Source of the DNA: Akkermansia sp.
GTDB taxonomy: Bacteria > Verrucomicrobiota > Verrucomicrobiia > Verrucomicrobiales > Akkermansiaceae
Assembly (NCBI GenBank): GCA_030535875.1
Contig: JAUNRC010000010.1
Location: 1 to 57,033 of the forward strand
DNA length: 57,033 nucleotides
Reading direction: 5' to 3'
The notes under the pieces were generated by a model. It ran no database searches. It saw only the letters and a program-made list of their open reading frames with translations, and was not told the DNA's origin. The translations under genes and the position numbers were made by a program. This document shows, one piece after another, positions 17,458 through 27,400 of this stretch (positions are counted from its first letter, which is position 1; each line of letters opens with the position of its first letter).

Positions 17458-18276
17458 ATGAAACGCGAGTGGAAAACTATCAAACAGTACGAGGAAATCC
17501 TTTTTGAGCAGTACGGCGGCATTGCCCGCATTACTATCAACCGCGAGCGCTATCGCAATGCTTTTACTCCGCTGACTACCGCCGAAATGAGCGATGCGCT
17601 TTACCTCTGCCGAGAAATGCAGGATGTTGCCGTTGTCGTACTGACCGGGGCGGGCGATGTTGCCTTTTGTTCCGGCGGTGATATGAATGTCAAAGGCTAC
17701 GGCGGCTATATGGACCGCGGCGGTGTGCCGAGACTTTCCGTTCTGGACGTACAAAAACAAATCCGCTCCCTTCCCAAGCCCGTCATTGCAGCGGTGAATG
17801 GCTTTGCCATCGGCGGCGGGCATGTTCTGCATGTCGTCTGCGATCTCAGTATTGCCTCCGAAAATGCCGTATTCGGCCAGACCGGTCCCCGCGTCGGAAG
17901 TTTCGATGCCGGCTTCGGCTCCTCCTATATGGCCCGCTGTATCGGACAGAAAAAGACGCGTGAAATCTGGTTCCTGTGCCGCAAATACAACGCTCAGGAG
18001 GCTCTCGATATGGGATTGGTCAATAAGGTTGTACCCTTGGAACAACTTGAAGATGAATATGTACAATGGGCGGAAGAGATGATGATGCACTCCCCCATCG
18101 CTTTGCGCATGATTAAGGCCGGGCTGAATGCCGAACTCGACGGCCAAGCCGGCATACAGGAACTTGCAGGCGATGCCACCATGCTCTTCTACATGTGTGA
18201 TGAGGCTCATGAAGGCTCTCGCGCCTTCCTCGAAAAGCGCCGCCCTGACTTTTCCAAATATCCCAAGATGCCTTGA
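17458..18276 (+). CDS. menB: 1,4-dihydroxy-2-naphthoyl-CoA synthase (MenB)
   Basis: A 272-residue crotonase-fold enzyme that closes the naphthoquinone ring of menaquinone. The oxyanion and active-site segments [14 protein letters not shown] and [16 protein letters not shown], and the MenB-specific [18 protein letters not shown] with its catalytic aspartate, are all present. The C-terminus ([13 protein letters not shown]) is typical. It lies 3 bases after menD and 12 before menC. Confidence 0.95.
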   Translation: MKREWKTIKQYEEILFEQYGGIARITINRERYRNAFTPLTTAEMSDALYLCREMQDVAVVVLTGAGDVAFCSGGDMNVKGYGGYMDRGGVPRLSVLDVQKQIRSLPKPVIAAVNGFAIGGGHVLHVVCDLSIASENAVFGQTGPRVGSFDAGFGSSYMARCIGQKKTREIWFLCRKYNAQEALDMGLVNKVVPLEQLEDEYVQWAEEMMMHSPIALRMIKAGLNAELDGQAGIQELAGDATMLFYMCDEAHEGSRAFLEKRRPDFSKYPKMP

Positions 18277-18288
18277 TAGCAAGGGCTC

Positions 18289-19311
18289 ATGCAGTATATT
18301 GACAAAGAGTCCATTCTGTGCTTTCCCGAGGACTTTTCCCTCCGGTGGCAACGCAAGGTGCTGCACTTTAAGCGTCCGGCCATGACATCAAGGGGAGCCT
18401 TAACAGAGCGAACAACGTTCATCATTACAGCTACAACATCAACCGGAACGGCTCAGGGAGAATGCTGCACCATGCCCGGATTGCTGCCCGAGCCCACCCC
18501 ACAAGAGCTGGATTATTGGTGTAAAAAAGTCATTGAGAACAGAGGGCTCGTCAACATTCAAGCACCTTCCCCCATTCAATTCGGTTTGGAATGCGCCTTG
18601 CTGGGAGCACTACACCCCCGTCAGCCCCGCTGGCAAACATCTTTCAGCCGAGGGGAAGCGGGCATCCCCATCCATCATCTCATTTGGATGGCAGATATCA
18701 ACACCATGCTGTCAGCCATGCAACGAGGAATAGAGGCCGGCTTTACCTGCCTTAAACTGAAAGTCGGAGCTCTGCCTTTCGCTCAGGAACTGGAACTCCT
18801 GCACCAAGCGCACCGTGCATTCCCACAAGCTGAATTAAGAGTGGATGCCAACGGAGCATTTTCCCCTCAGGATGCCCTCTCGAAACTCGAAGCTCTGTCC
18901 TCAGCAGGTGTGAGCTACATCGAACAGCCCATCCGCCCCGGCAATCATTCAGCAATGGCCGAACTTTGCCGACATAGCTCCCTGCCCATCGCCTTGGATG
19001 AAGAACTCATCGGAACCAATAATCAAGAATATCTGCTCGACACCATTCATCCCCATGCTCTCGTCATTAAACCCTCTCTGCACGGTGGCCTACTCGCTGC
19101 CGAAAAGTGGGCTGAACTTGCCGAGCAGCGAGATATCGCATGGTGGGTAAACTCCGCACTCGAAAGTCACATCGGCCTGACGGCTCTGGCTGAATGGTGC
19201 GCCTACGCCGCACCTCGACAACTACAAGGGCTGGGAACAGGCCGACTTTTCCTCGATGACGAACAAGGGCATGTCCGATTGCAAGGCTCACAGCTTATCT
19301 ATATGCCCTGA
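18289..19311 (+). CDS. menC: o-succinylbenzoate synthase (MenC)
   Basis: A 340-residue enolase-superfamily enzyme that dehydrates SHCHC to o-succinylbenzoate. The K-x-K catalytic pair is in CLKLKVG. Metal ligands are read from VDANGAF, YIEQPI and ALDEELIG, and the second catalytic lysine is in LVIKPSLHGG. Gene order is menD-menB-menC. menF, menH, menE and menA are not in the window, so the pathway must be completed elsewhere. It converges on a minus-strand membrane-protein gene 21 bases away. Confidence 0.92.
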   Translation: MQYIDKESILCFPEDFSLRWQRKVLHFKRPAMTSRGALTERTTFIITATTSTGTAQGECCTMPGLLPEPTPQELDYWCKKVIENRGLVNIQAPSPIQFGLECALLGALHPRQPRWQTSFSRGEAGIPIHHLIWMADINTMLSAMQRGIEAGFTCLKLKVGALPFAQELELLHQAHRAFPQAELRVDANGAFSPQDALSKLEALSSAGVSYIEQPIRPGNHSAMAELCRHSSLPIALDEELIGTNNQEYLLDTIHPHALVIKPSLHGGLLAAEKWAELAEQRDIAWWVNSALESHIGLTALAEWCAYAAPRQLQGLGTGRLFLDDEQGHVRLQGSQLIYMP

Positions 19312-19332
19312 ATCCGCCTAGCCTCATTGCCT

Positions 19333-20217
19333 TTACCATTCCTCCGGAGCAAAAATCAGAATTCCCAGCAGTGCGGGCAAGGCCATCATTGTCCAACCGA
19401 TTGCCGACCAAACATTTTCCGGCAGACGCTTGCGTAAACGACTCAATACATGCAGCGCGGCAAGTGCTGCTGTGATTGTTATATAAAATCCCCGTATATA
19501 AGCGGGAGATGACCCCAGCTTAATACAACATACCAAAAACAGGCTCAATAGGCATACATGCTTCATTACTGAGCGTAGCATGCTCGTATCGCCTCGCTTA
19601 TGACGCTCCGCCCCGAACAGAAAGAACATACCCACCATCACCCACAGAGGTGCGCTGAATAACATGCTGAGCGGCGTATAACTATAACTGTAGAAATATG
19701 CAGGTGCGGCACAGGCAAATACGAACCCCATCGACGAGAAAAGCAAAATAAATAGCGAACACCGCCGTAGCAAAGGAGCCGTCGACATTGCTATCGGCAA
19801 AAACGGCAACAACAGAAAATAGATAAAATATTTGCCAACGTGGAAGAAAAGTATCCATCCTGCTGCCAGAACCACCGCCAGCCCGATGGGAACCAAAGGT
19901 GCAAGGTGGCTGCGATAATATTTACTCTCGTAAGCCTGTTCTGATTTCAAAGCCCTCGACATACGGCCATACATCACAACGAACCAGATAAGAGCACACA
20001 CAACCAACAGAGGCTCAACCGTCAACATGGTAATTTTGAAATGCGCGGCTATCACGACACTCCAACAAAGTGCAGCAAACACGACATCCAATCCCCACAA
20101 GGAGAATAATTGCCAAATAGGCCGAATACAACTACGGGTAGACTCATTCACCACACCTGCATTTTCCTCTTCCTGCGAGGATTTTGCAAGCACCTTGCCT
20201 GTCATTTTCATAGCCAT
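19333..20217 (-). CDS. Multi-spanning membrane protein of unknown function
   Basis: A 294-residue protein that I do not recognise. After a hydrophilic N-terminal tail of about 28 residues there are 9-10 hydrophobic segments typical of inner-membrane helices, with charged loops (GRMSRALKSEQAYESKYYRSH, GAERHKRGD). No catalytic motif is visible. It is transcribed away from the gene at 20286 and converges on menC. A second ATG at 20211 is an alternative start. I saw no convincing promoter. Confidence 0.7.
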   Translation of the reverse strand: MAMKMTGKVLAKSSQEEENAGVVNESTRSCIRPIWQLFSLWGLDVVFAALCWSVVIAAHFKITMLTVEPLLVVCALIWFVVMYGRMSRALKSEQAYESKYYRSHLAPLVPIGLAVVLAAGWILFFHVGKYFIYFLLLPFLPIAMSTAPLLRRCSLFILLFSSMGFVFACAAPAYFYSYSYTPLSMLFSAPLWVMVGMFFLFGAERHKRGDTSMLRSVMKHVCLLSLFLVCCIKLGSSPAYIRGFYITITAALAALHVLSRLRKRLPENVWSAIGWTMMALPALLGILIFAPEEW

Positions 20218-20250
20218 TCAACAATAACATTCTAAAGACGTGTTTTATAC

Positions 20251-20279
20251 TTGCCATGATATGAGAGCATTTATATAAT
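20251..20279 (+). promoter_or_regulatory. Promoter of the gene at 20286
   Basis: TTGCCA (20251-20256), 17-bp spacer, TATAAT (20274-20279). The ATG at 20286 starts 6 bases after the -10, so the transcript should be leaderless. Confidence 0.7.
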
Positions 20280-20285
20280 GCTTGC

Positions 20286-20918
20286 ATGGAATGGAATGAT
20301 GGTTTTATGACCCTCTTTCGAGAGGCCGTTGAGCGATATCATGAGCGCCCACAAACGCCGGCAAGCGGATTTTTTCTGCCGGCAGAAGTAAAGCTGCTGA
20401 GTGAAATAGGCTACACTCCGGAAGAAATGCATGCCTACATTCAGGATTACGCCACGATGGGCGATCCATCACCGAGTTCCATACTCCTGATTGCAGCGGC
20501 GCGCCGCACCTTCTTCCTGACCGCACAGCGCGGTATATCCGGCAACGCCCGCCCGGTAAAAGCCGTGGATTTACCCTCAGCGGACGAAGATTTTCAGGGC
20601 ATTCCCTACCTGCCCCGTATCATTCGCAAAGCCGAGGCAAAACTGCACGGCACACTCGATGCCGGCCTGATGTTCTACGATGAGCAGGACCGCGCATTCC
20701 TGCGTGAGCACGGCAACATTCACCCGGCAGACTTCCTCTACTTGGCATGGACAGCCCACGGCGATAAACAAAAAATGGTAAAAGCCGTTCTCACTGCCAT
20801 GAAAGCCGGCTCACCGGATGAGGAAAATACACGCCAACCGCAAATTGCCCCCATTCCTCAACGTAGTACCGCACAACCGACGGGAGCTCCCATCCAAAGT
20901 GAACTCAAATTAGACTGA
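20286..20918 (+). CDS. DUF5069-like protein
   Basis: A 210-residue protein, probably cytosolic. The middle (IPYLPRIIRKAEAKLHGTLD, then HPADFLYLAWTAHGD) resembles DUF5069, a small family of unknown function; the assignment is by eye and tentative. The N-terminal 90 residues carry an AEVKLLSEIGYTPEEMHAYI segment, and the C-terminal 35 are low-complexity proline/glutamine-rich. The start is fixed by the promoter, whose -10 sits 6 bases upstream. The gene at 20935 follows after 16 bases. Confidence 0.6.
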   Translation: MEWNDGFMTLFREAVERYHERPQTPASGFFLPAEVKLLSEIGYTPEEMHAYIQDYATMGDPSPSSILLIAAARRTFFLTAQRGISGNARPVKAVDLPSADEDFQGIPYLPRIIRKAEAKLHGTLDAGLMFYDEQDRAFLREHGNIHPADFLYLAWTAHGDKQKMVKAVLTAMKAGSPDEENTRQPQIAPIPQRSTAQPTGAPIQSELKLD

Positions 20919-20934
20919 TATACCCACCTACTCT

Positions 20935-21444
20935 ATGAGCAACTACCGGGAAATTGATGTTCCGCACGGTGATGAAGTTACCACCGAACCTCAGCGACTC
21001 GCACTGGAAGCCATGTCGCATGACTTAGTTGTAAAGCTCAATGCCATGGTAGCTGAGCAGGAGCGCCGTGCACAGGAATTTGCCGCTCAGCAGCACTCCC
21101 TCTCCTCCATTCCCAACCTGAACATCCCTCAATTTCCGTCGGCTCCTCAACAACATCAGCCCAATCTCCCCGAAGTCCCTCAGCAGAATAACTCAACCGC
21201 CCATCAACAGGAGCAGGTTTATTCTCAGACTATCACCAACGGCCCGGCTATCCCTCGCAAAAAATACACACAAGCGACCTCATCTCAACAATGGGACGAC
21301 CCATGGAAAGAAACAAAAACCCCGAAAATGCCCACCGTTATCCGTGACACGGAAAACGAGAACAAGCAAAGCTCCATCGGCGCAGGCACCATTGCCACTA
21401 TTATCTTCGTTATCTTCATGCTCGTCATGCACGGGTGTGATTAA
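20935..21444 (+). CDS. Small tail-anchored-like protein of unknown function
   Basis: A 169-residue protein with no recognised domain. The first 65 residues look helical and charged, the middle is glutamine/proline/asparagine-rich and probably disordered, and a single hydrophobic segment (IGAGTIATIIFVIFMLVMHG) ends 2 residues from the C-terminus. This is the shape of a C-terminally anchored membrane protein with a cytoplasmic domain. It lies between the DUF5069-like gene and the RND pump genes and may share a transcript with both. Confidence 0.65.
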   Translation: MSNYREIDVPHGDEVTTEPQRLALEAMSHDLVVKLNAMVAEQERRAQEFAAQQHSLSSIPNLNIPQFPSAPQQHQPNLPEVPQQNNSTAHQQEQVYSQTITNGPAIPRKKYTQATSSQQWDDPWKETKTPKMPTVIRDTENENKQSSIGAGTIATIIFVIFMLVMHGCD

Positions 21445-21474
21445 TCCGATTTCAATAGCTCAACCATTCCTTCT

Positions 21475-24450
21475 ATGACCAAACAAACCCTCATCACGCT
21501 GGCTCTGGCCGGTTGCACTCTGGGATTGATAACCGCTTGCTCGGAAGAACAAAATACAGAGCAGAAAGCTGAAGCACCGGCTGTCAAGGTTTTCAAAATC
21601 AAAAAACAACAGGTAACGGATTACGGCGAATGGTTCGGTTACCTGCGAGGCAAGAATGATACCGACATACATCCCAGAGTATCCGGCTTCATTATTTCTC
21701 AGGAATATCAGGATGGTAAGGCTGTAAAGAAGGGAGACATCCTCTTCAAGCTCGACCCTGATTTGTACGAAGCAGAACTGGCACAGGCCGAGGCCAATCT
21801 GAAAGCCGCCGAAGCCACACTCAATGCCGCCATCGCCACACGTGACCAACTTAAACTGGATGTCGCTCGCTATGAGCAACTTCTCAAGAGCTCTGCCGCC
21901 TCCGAGAAACAGGTCAGCGATGCCCGTCATAACCTCAAGGCTGCGGAGGCCAGCGTCAAAGCAGCTCAAGCCAGCATCGAACAAAACAAGGCGGCCGTCA
22001 ATAACGCAAAAATCAATCTCGATTACACCATTATTCGAGCTCCTTACGACGGCATTGTCAGCTCCGCACTTGTTTCGCGCGGTGATCTCGTCAGTTCCGC
22101 CACAAAACTGGCAAACATCACCTCCATCGACCCCATTCGTGTGGATTTCGCCATCAATAGTGACGGTCTGGTCAACTCCTTCCGTCGCTACGGCAATGTG
22201 CAGTCAGCAAAGAAAGATGCCTCTCTCTCGTCACCGGGATTTGACCTCATCCTGGAAGATGGCAGCGTGTACCCCCACAAAGGCACCCTGCTCTCCATGG
22301 AAAGCAAGGTTGCAGCTACCGGCCTGATAGATGTTGAGGGTGAAATCGAAAACCCCGAGAGCCTGCTGCGCGGCGGCATGCCCGTGCGCGTTAAAATTCC
22401 GCTCGGAATGAAAGATGCGCTCCTTGTACCGGCTGCGGCAATTCGCCCGGTCTTACGCAACAATTTCATCATCATTACCGACAGGAATAATGTTCCGCAC
22501 ACAGTACCGGTAGTTATTGACGGCAGGTACGATATCACCGTCACTGAGGAAGACGGCTATACCTCCACACAACAACTTGTTGCCATTAAGGATTACTCTC
22601 GCCCCCTGCTCGATTATTTCCGCGAGTACGGCTATGAAAATCCTGAAGATGTTCCCGTGGTAACAGACCCCGACAATGGGGTGCGCGCCATGAATATCTC
22701 CTCTGCCAACAGCCGACTGGCTGCTGATGATACCACTCCTCGCGGCACCATAAAGCCGGAGCAATTCAGCTTCCGTCCCACGCTGACCGAGGCTGAAAAA
22801 AAAGCCATGGGGCAAGCCTCTAAACAACCGGATGCCACCGAAGCAACCGTTACCGACGTTCAGGCAACTTTGCCTCCGTTCCCGGTAAAGGTTATGAATC
22901 TTGTCCATCAGGATGTAGCCGTCGAAGACGAGTGGTTCGGCACACTGCGAGGTGAGGAAGAAACCGACATCCGTCCGCGAGTAAGCGGCTTCCTCCTGAC
23001 TCAGAACTTCCGTAACGGCACCATCGTTAAAAAAGGAGATGTGCTCTACACCATCGACCCGGCTCCTTATCAGGCTGCTCTTGACCGCGCCAATGCTAAT
23101 CTTCTTTCCGCTCAGGCCGCCGTGGAACAGGCCAAGGCCCGACTGGATATGAGCAAGGCAGACCTCGAACGTTATACTCGCTTGGTTGCCAACACCCCCG
23201 GCGCAGTCTCCGAAAAAGCTGTCACCGATGCCAAGACCGCCGTTCAGACCAACGAGGCCGCCGTGGAAAAAGCCATTGCCACGGTCGAGCAGATGGAAGC
23301 TGCTGTCAATCTCGCTACCATCAACCTCAACTACACTACCATTACAGCTCCCTTTGACGGTCGAGCCGGCATCAGCAAGCCCTCCATCGGAGCACTCGTC
23401 AGTTCAACCGACAGAGAGCCGCTTGTTACCCTCTCCTCCATCAACCCCATTCGCGTGGACTTCAGCGTGAGCGGTAAAGGAGCACTCGCCAGCATTGAGT
23501 CTCTTCAGCACCAGAGCATCACACCGGACAAGCGCCCGCAATTTGACCTTATTCTCAAGGATGGCTCGGTTTATCCGGTCAAGGGCGAAATTGTCTCCAT
23601 GGACAATGCTCTGAGCACCACCCGCGGCACTTTCGGCATGGTCGGCCGCATAGAAAATATCGACCAAGGTCTGCGCAGCGGCATGCCTGTGCGAGTACGA
23701 GCCTCCATGACCCCGATTAAGGGAGCTTTCCTTGTACCGGCTCGAGCACCGATGAACGCCAACGGGCGCGACCTGCTTCTGTTACTCGCCAAGGACAATG
23801 CCCCCACCCCCTTACCGATTACTAAGGGAGCTATGGTTGTCGTCCCGGTGAAGGAAGAAGGCGGTAAGGAAGTCACACAACCCATGTACATCGTCGATGT
23901 TGACCGCAATTCCGTGGTGCCGCTTCTATTGTCAAAAGCCGGGGCCAGCAGCCTCGATGCCATGATTCTCGGCGGAGCCGGCGTGGATAATTGGGATGCC
24001 TTAGTTCTCAAAAATGCCGGAGTCAACGATTACCGCGCTCTCGTGGAGAAATCCGCAGGCAAATCCCTCCCGGATGACCTGCCGCAGCAGGAGCACGCTG
24101 CCGATTGGAAAACGCTCGCTCTTCGTCAGGTCGGTGCTAAAAACAGCAAGGAGCTTGTACTTCGCAACGCAAACGCCAAAGATACCCTCGAACTCATTGC
24201 CCGCGGTCAGGGCTTCGGTTCTGCCATGGAAATGGTGCTCAAGGGTATGGGATTTGACGACATTAACAATGTTCCCGTAATTATCGAGGGGTCCATCATG
24301 GCAGCCAGTCAAACCATGGCAACCAATATGAAAGTCGGAGCCCGAGCTAACAAACTCACTCCCACACCCTTCCATTACGTCGCGCCCAAGACGGTTGTTG
24401 ACTCCGTCACGGCCGATGCCTCCACCTCCGTCGCTCCGCAATTCAAATAA
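21475..24450 (+). CDS. Double RND periplasmic adaptor fusion with repeat tail
   Basis: A 991-residue lipoprotein that contains two complete HlyD/AcrA-type membrane-fusion adaptors in one chain. An N-terminal signal ends in a lipobox (ITAC, Cys22; LAGC at Cys14 is an alternative). Adaptor 1 spans about residues 37-380: GKNDTDIHPRVSGFI, the coiled-coil hairpin, RAPYDGIV, then a beta-barrel with VPAAAIRPV. Adaptor 2 spans about 469-800: GEEETDIRPRVSGFL, a coiled coil, TAPFDGRAG, VPARAPM. Each half ends in a related G-[YF]-x(4)-[DN]VPV segment (about 385 and 930). Residues 822-937 carry 13-residue repeats. Typical adaptors are about 400 residues. The pump gene follows after 20 bases. No TolC-type channel gene is here. 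Confidence 0.9.
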   Translation: MTKQTLITLALAGCTLGLITACSEEQNTEQKAEAPAVKVFKIKKQQVTDYGEWFGYLRGKNDTDIHPRVSGFIISQEYQDGKAVKKGDILFKLDPDLYEAELAQAEANLKAAEATLNAAIATRDQLKLDVARYEQLLKSSAASEKQVSDARHNLKAAEASVKAAQASIEQNKAAVNNAKINLDYTIIRAPYDGIVSSALVSRGDLVSSATKLANITSIDPIRVDFAINSDGLVNSFRRYGNVQSAKKDASLSSPGFDLILEDGSVYPHKGTLLSMESKVAATGLIDVEGEIENPESLLRGGMPVRVKIPLGMKDALLVPAAAIRPVLRNNFIIITDRNNVPHTVPVVIDGRYDITVTEEDGYTSTQQLVAIKDYSRPLLDYFREYGYENPEDVPVVTDPDNGVRAMNISSANSRLAADDTTPRGTIKPEQFSFRPTLTEAEKKAMGQASKQPDATEATVTDVQATLPPFPVKVMNLVHQDVAVEDEWFGTLRGEEETDIRPRVSGFLLTQNFRNGTIVKKGDVLYTIDPAPYQAALDRANANLLSAQAAVEQAKARLDMSKADLERYTRLVANTPGAVSEKAVTDAKTAVQTNEAAVEKAIATVEQMEAAVNLATINLNYTTITAPFDGRAGISKPSIGALVSSTDREPLVTLSSINPIRVDFSVSGKGALASIESLQHQSITPDKRPQFDLILKDGSVYPVKGEIVSMDNALSTTRGTFGMVGRIENIDQGLRSGMPVRVRASMTPIKGAFLVPARAPMNANGRDLLLLLAKDNAPTPLPITKGAMVVVPVKEEGGKEVTQPMYIVDVDRNSVVPLLLSKAGASSLDAMILGGAGVDNWDALVLKNAGVNDYRALVEKSAGKSLPDDLPQQEHAADWKTLALRQVGAKNSKELVLRNANAKDTLELIARGQGFGSAMEMVLKGMGFDDINNVPVIIEGSIMAASQTMATNMKVGARANKLTPTPFHYVAPKTVVDSVTADASTSVAPQFK
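23938..24285 (+). repeat. 13-residue (39-bp) protein repeats in the adaptor tail
   Basis: Units at exact 39-base steps: AGASSLDAMILGG (23938), AGVDNWDALVLKN (23977), AGVNDYRALVEKS (24016). After a degenerate stretch they resume with VGAKNSKELVLRN (24130), ANAKDTLELIARG (24169), QGFGSAMEMVLKG (24208) and MGFDDINNVPVII (24247). The pattern is small-Gly-x-x-x-x-x-[AEM]-[LM]-[VI]-hydrophobic. DNA identity between units is low, so these are old repeats kept at the protein level. Confidence 0.7.
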
Positions 24451-24470
24451 CCCTTCATCGCTAGCATATC

Positions 24471-27400
24471 ATGTCACCGTTTTTCATTAAACACCCCATC
24501 ATTGCAGGCGTAATATCCATCGTCACGACCATGCTGGGAGTCATCAGCATGCTCTCTCTGCCCATCTCGCAGTACCCGGACATTGCCCCGCTCACCATCA
24601 TGCTGAGTGCCTCGTACCCCGGTGCAAATGCGCAGGAAGTGGCGGATGCCGTGGCTACCCCCATTGAGCTGCAGCTCTCCGGTATTCAGAAGATGGACTA
24701 CATGAACTCCACTTCGTCCAACAACGGGTCCTGCTCACTCAATGTTGTGTTCGAACCGGGCTCGGATGCCAACACCAACCAGCAGCTTACATACATGCGA
24801 TACAGTCAGGCGACATCCCAGTTGCCTTCTACCGTATCGCAAATGGGTGTGACCATTAAACAATCCTCCGGTCTGCCGCTGATGATTTACGCCATCGACT
24901 CGCCTGAAGGCTTCTTCAACCCCATCGACCTGACCGGCTATGCTTACATCAACCTCGTAGACCCGACTAAGCGCGTTAAAGGTGTAGGTGACGTGATGGT
25001 GTTCGGCGGTCGTTATGCCGTGCGAATCTGGCTCGACAGCGAAAGAATGGCCCAAAAAGGCCTTACCGTCGATCAGGTATACAATGCCGTCTACCAGCAG
25101 AACAACATCAACCCCGGCGGCTCCGTGGGTGCTGAACCCATGCCCGACGGTCAGGAGTTCACCTTCACCATCCGCAATAAAGGCCGCGTGGAGAGCATCG
25201 AAGAGTTCGGTAACATCATCGTGCTACAGGACCGCACTCAGGCCGTACGCCTGAAAGACATTGCCCGCATCGAGCTCGGCTCCCAGAGCTACTCACTTGC
25301 CGGACGTGTGAACGGTCGCCCCGCAACCTGTCTTGCTATCTATCAGGCGGCAGATGCCAATGCTCTCGAAACCGTCGCTGCCCTGCGTGAGCTCTTTGCC
25401 GAAAAGGAAAAAGTCATGCCCGAAGGTATGCGCGGCTACACGGCGCTGGATACCACCACCACCGTGAGTGACTCCATCAATGAAATCATCCACACCCTCT
25501 TCGAGGCTCTGGTACTGGTGGCTCTCGTGGTATTCCTTTTCCTGCAAGGCTGGCGTGCCACACTCATCCCGCTCATTGCCGTACCGGTATCTCTGGTAAC
25601 AACCTTCTGCTTCTTCCCCATTCTGGGCTTCTCGCTCAACACCATCTGTCTGCTCGGCATGGTGTTGGCAATCGGTCTGGTGGTGGACGATGCCATCGTC
25701 GTGGTCGAGGCTGTGGAGTCGCACATGGAGAACGGCATGACCCCCCGTCAGGCAACCTTTGCCGCCATGAAGGAAGTAAGCGGTCCGGTCATAGCCATTG
25801 CCCTTGTGCTCGCGGCAGTGTTCCTGCCCTCAGTACTTCTTCCCGGTATCACCGGCACACTCTTCCAGCAGTTTGCCGTGACGATTGCCGTCTCGATGCT
25901 CATTTCGGCATTCAACGCTCTCACCCTTTCACCGGCGCTCTCCGCGCTTATGCTTAAGAACAAAAAGGAGCACAAATCTCTGCTTACCCCTTTCTACAAC
26001 GCCTTCAATAAAGGCTATGATTGGGTAGCCGACAAGTTTGCCGCCACCTGCGGCTTTCTCTGCCGCAAACTGTGGATTTCCATGCCCCTTCTGGTGGGAC
26101 TGACCTGCCTGATTCTCCCCACCTCCAAGCAGGTACCGGGCGGATTCCTGCCCTCGGAGGACCAAGGCTTCCTGATTGCCGGAGTTATCATGAAACCCGG
26201 TGTCTCGCTGCAACGTCTGGTGGAAGAAACGGAACCGGTGGAGCAGACAATCATGAGCGACTCCTCCGTTGATCAGGTTGTTTCCATTATCGGTATGAAC
26301 CTTATCATCGGTGTGCAGACAACCAATGCCATGACCTATTTCGTTAAGCTCAAGGACTTCGCTGAACGTCCCGTCATGGAAAACGGCAAGCACCCGACAG
26401 CGGAAGATATCTACAAACGCATAAACGGCAAACTGGTTATGTGTGGTGCTGACGGTATGGTGTTCATGACAACCCCACCGGCTATTCCCGGTGTGGGTAC
26501 CGGCAATGACATCACCTTTGTGGTGGAAGACCGCGAAGGTCAGGGCGTGGCCGAGCTCTATCGCCAGATGCAACGCCTCGAAACCGCCCTCAAAGCTCAC
26601 CCGGCCATAGCCAACGCCTCGGACATGATGTTGCCGGCTGTACCGCAAAAAGGCATCGCCATCGACAAAGATAAATGTTTGGCTCAGGGCGTCGACTACG
26701 CCGGAGCCAATGCACTCCTGCAATGCTTTAACGGCTCCCGATTCGTCAATTACTACACCCAATTCGGTCAGCAATGGCAGGTCTACATGCAGGCAGCCGG
26801 CATTAACCGTACCAACACCGACCAAATTGCCAACTTCTATGTAGGCAACAACAAAGGTGAATCCGTACCGCTCAGCACACTCGTAACCATCACCGATATT
26901 GAAGATACCGAATTCGTACAGCACAACAATAACTACAACTCCGGCAAGGTCAGCGTGAAACCGGCCGACGGCTACTCCTCGGCTCAGGCCATGGCTGCCA
27001 TTGAAGAAGTCTTCGATGACGTAATGGACAAGACTAAGTTCGGCTATTCTTATGTGGACATGAGCTTCCAGGAGAAAAAAGTGCAGGACGGCCTCGGTCT
27101 GGGAGCCATCTTCACCCTCTCCGGTGTCTTTGCCTTCCTGATTATGGCAGCTCTCTATGAGAAGTGGACCCTTCCGCTCGCCATTTTCCTCTCGGTGCCG
27201 ATTGCCGTGCTCGGAGCCTTTGCCGGTCTGATGTTCTTCAAGATGACCCTCGACCTCTATGCCCAGATTGGCCTGGTGATGTTGGTGGGTCTGGCTGCGA
27301 AGAATGCCATTCTCATCGTTGAGTTTGCCGTATTGCAGATGGAGCGCGGTATGGGACTCATCGAAGCCGCCGTAACGGCTGCCCGCATGCGACTGCGCCC

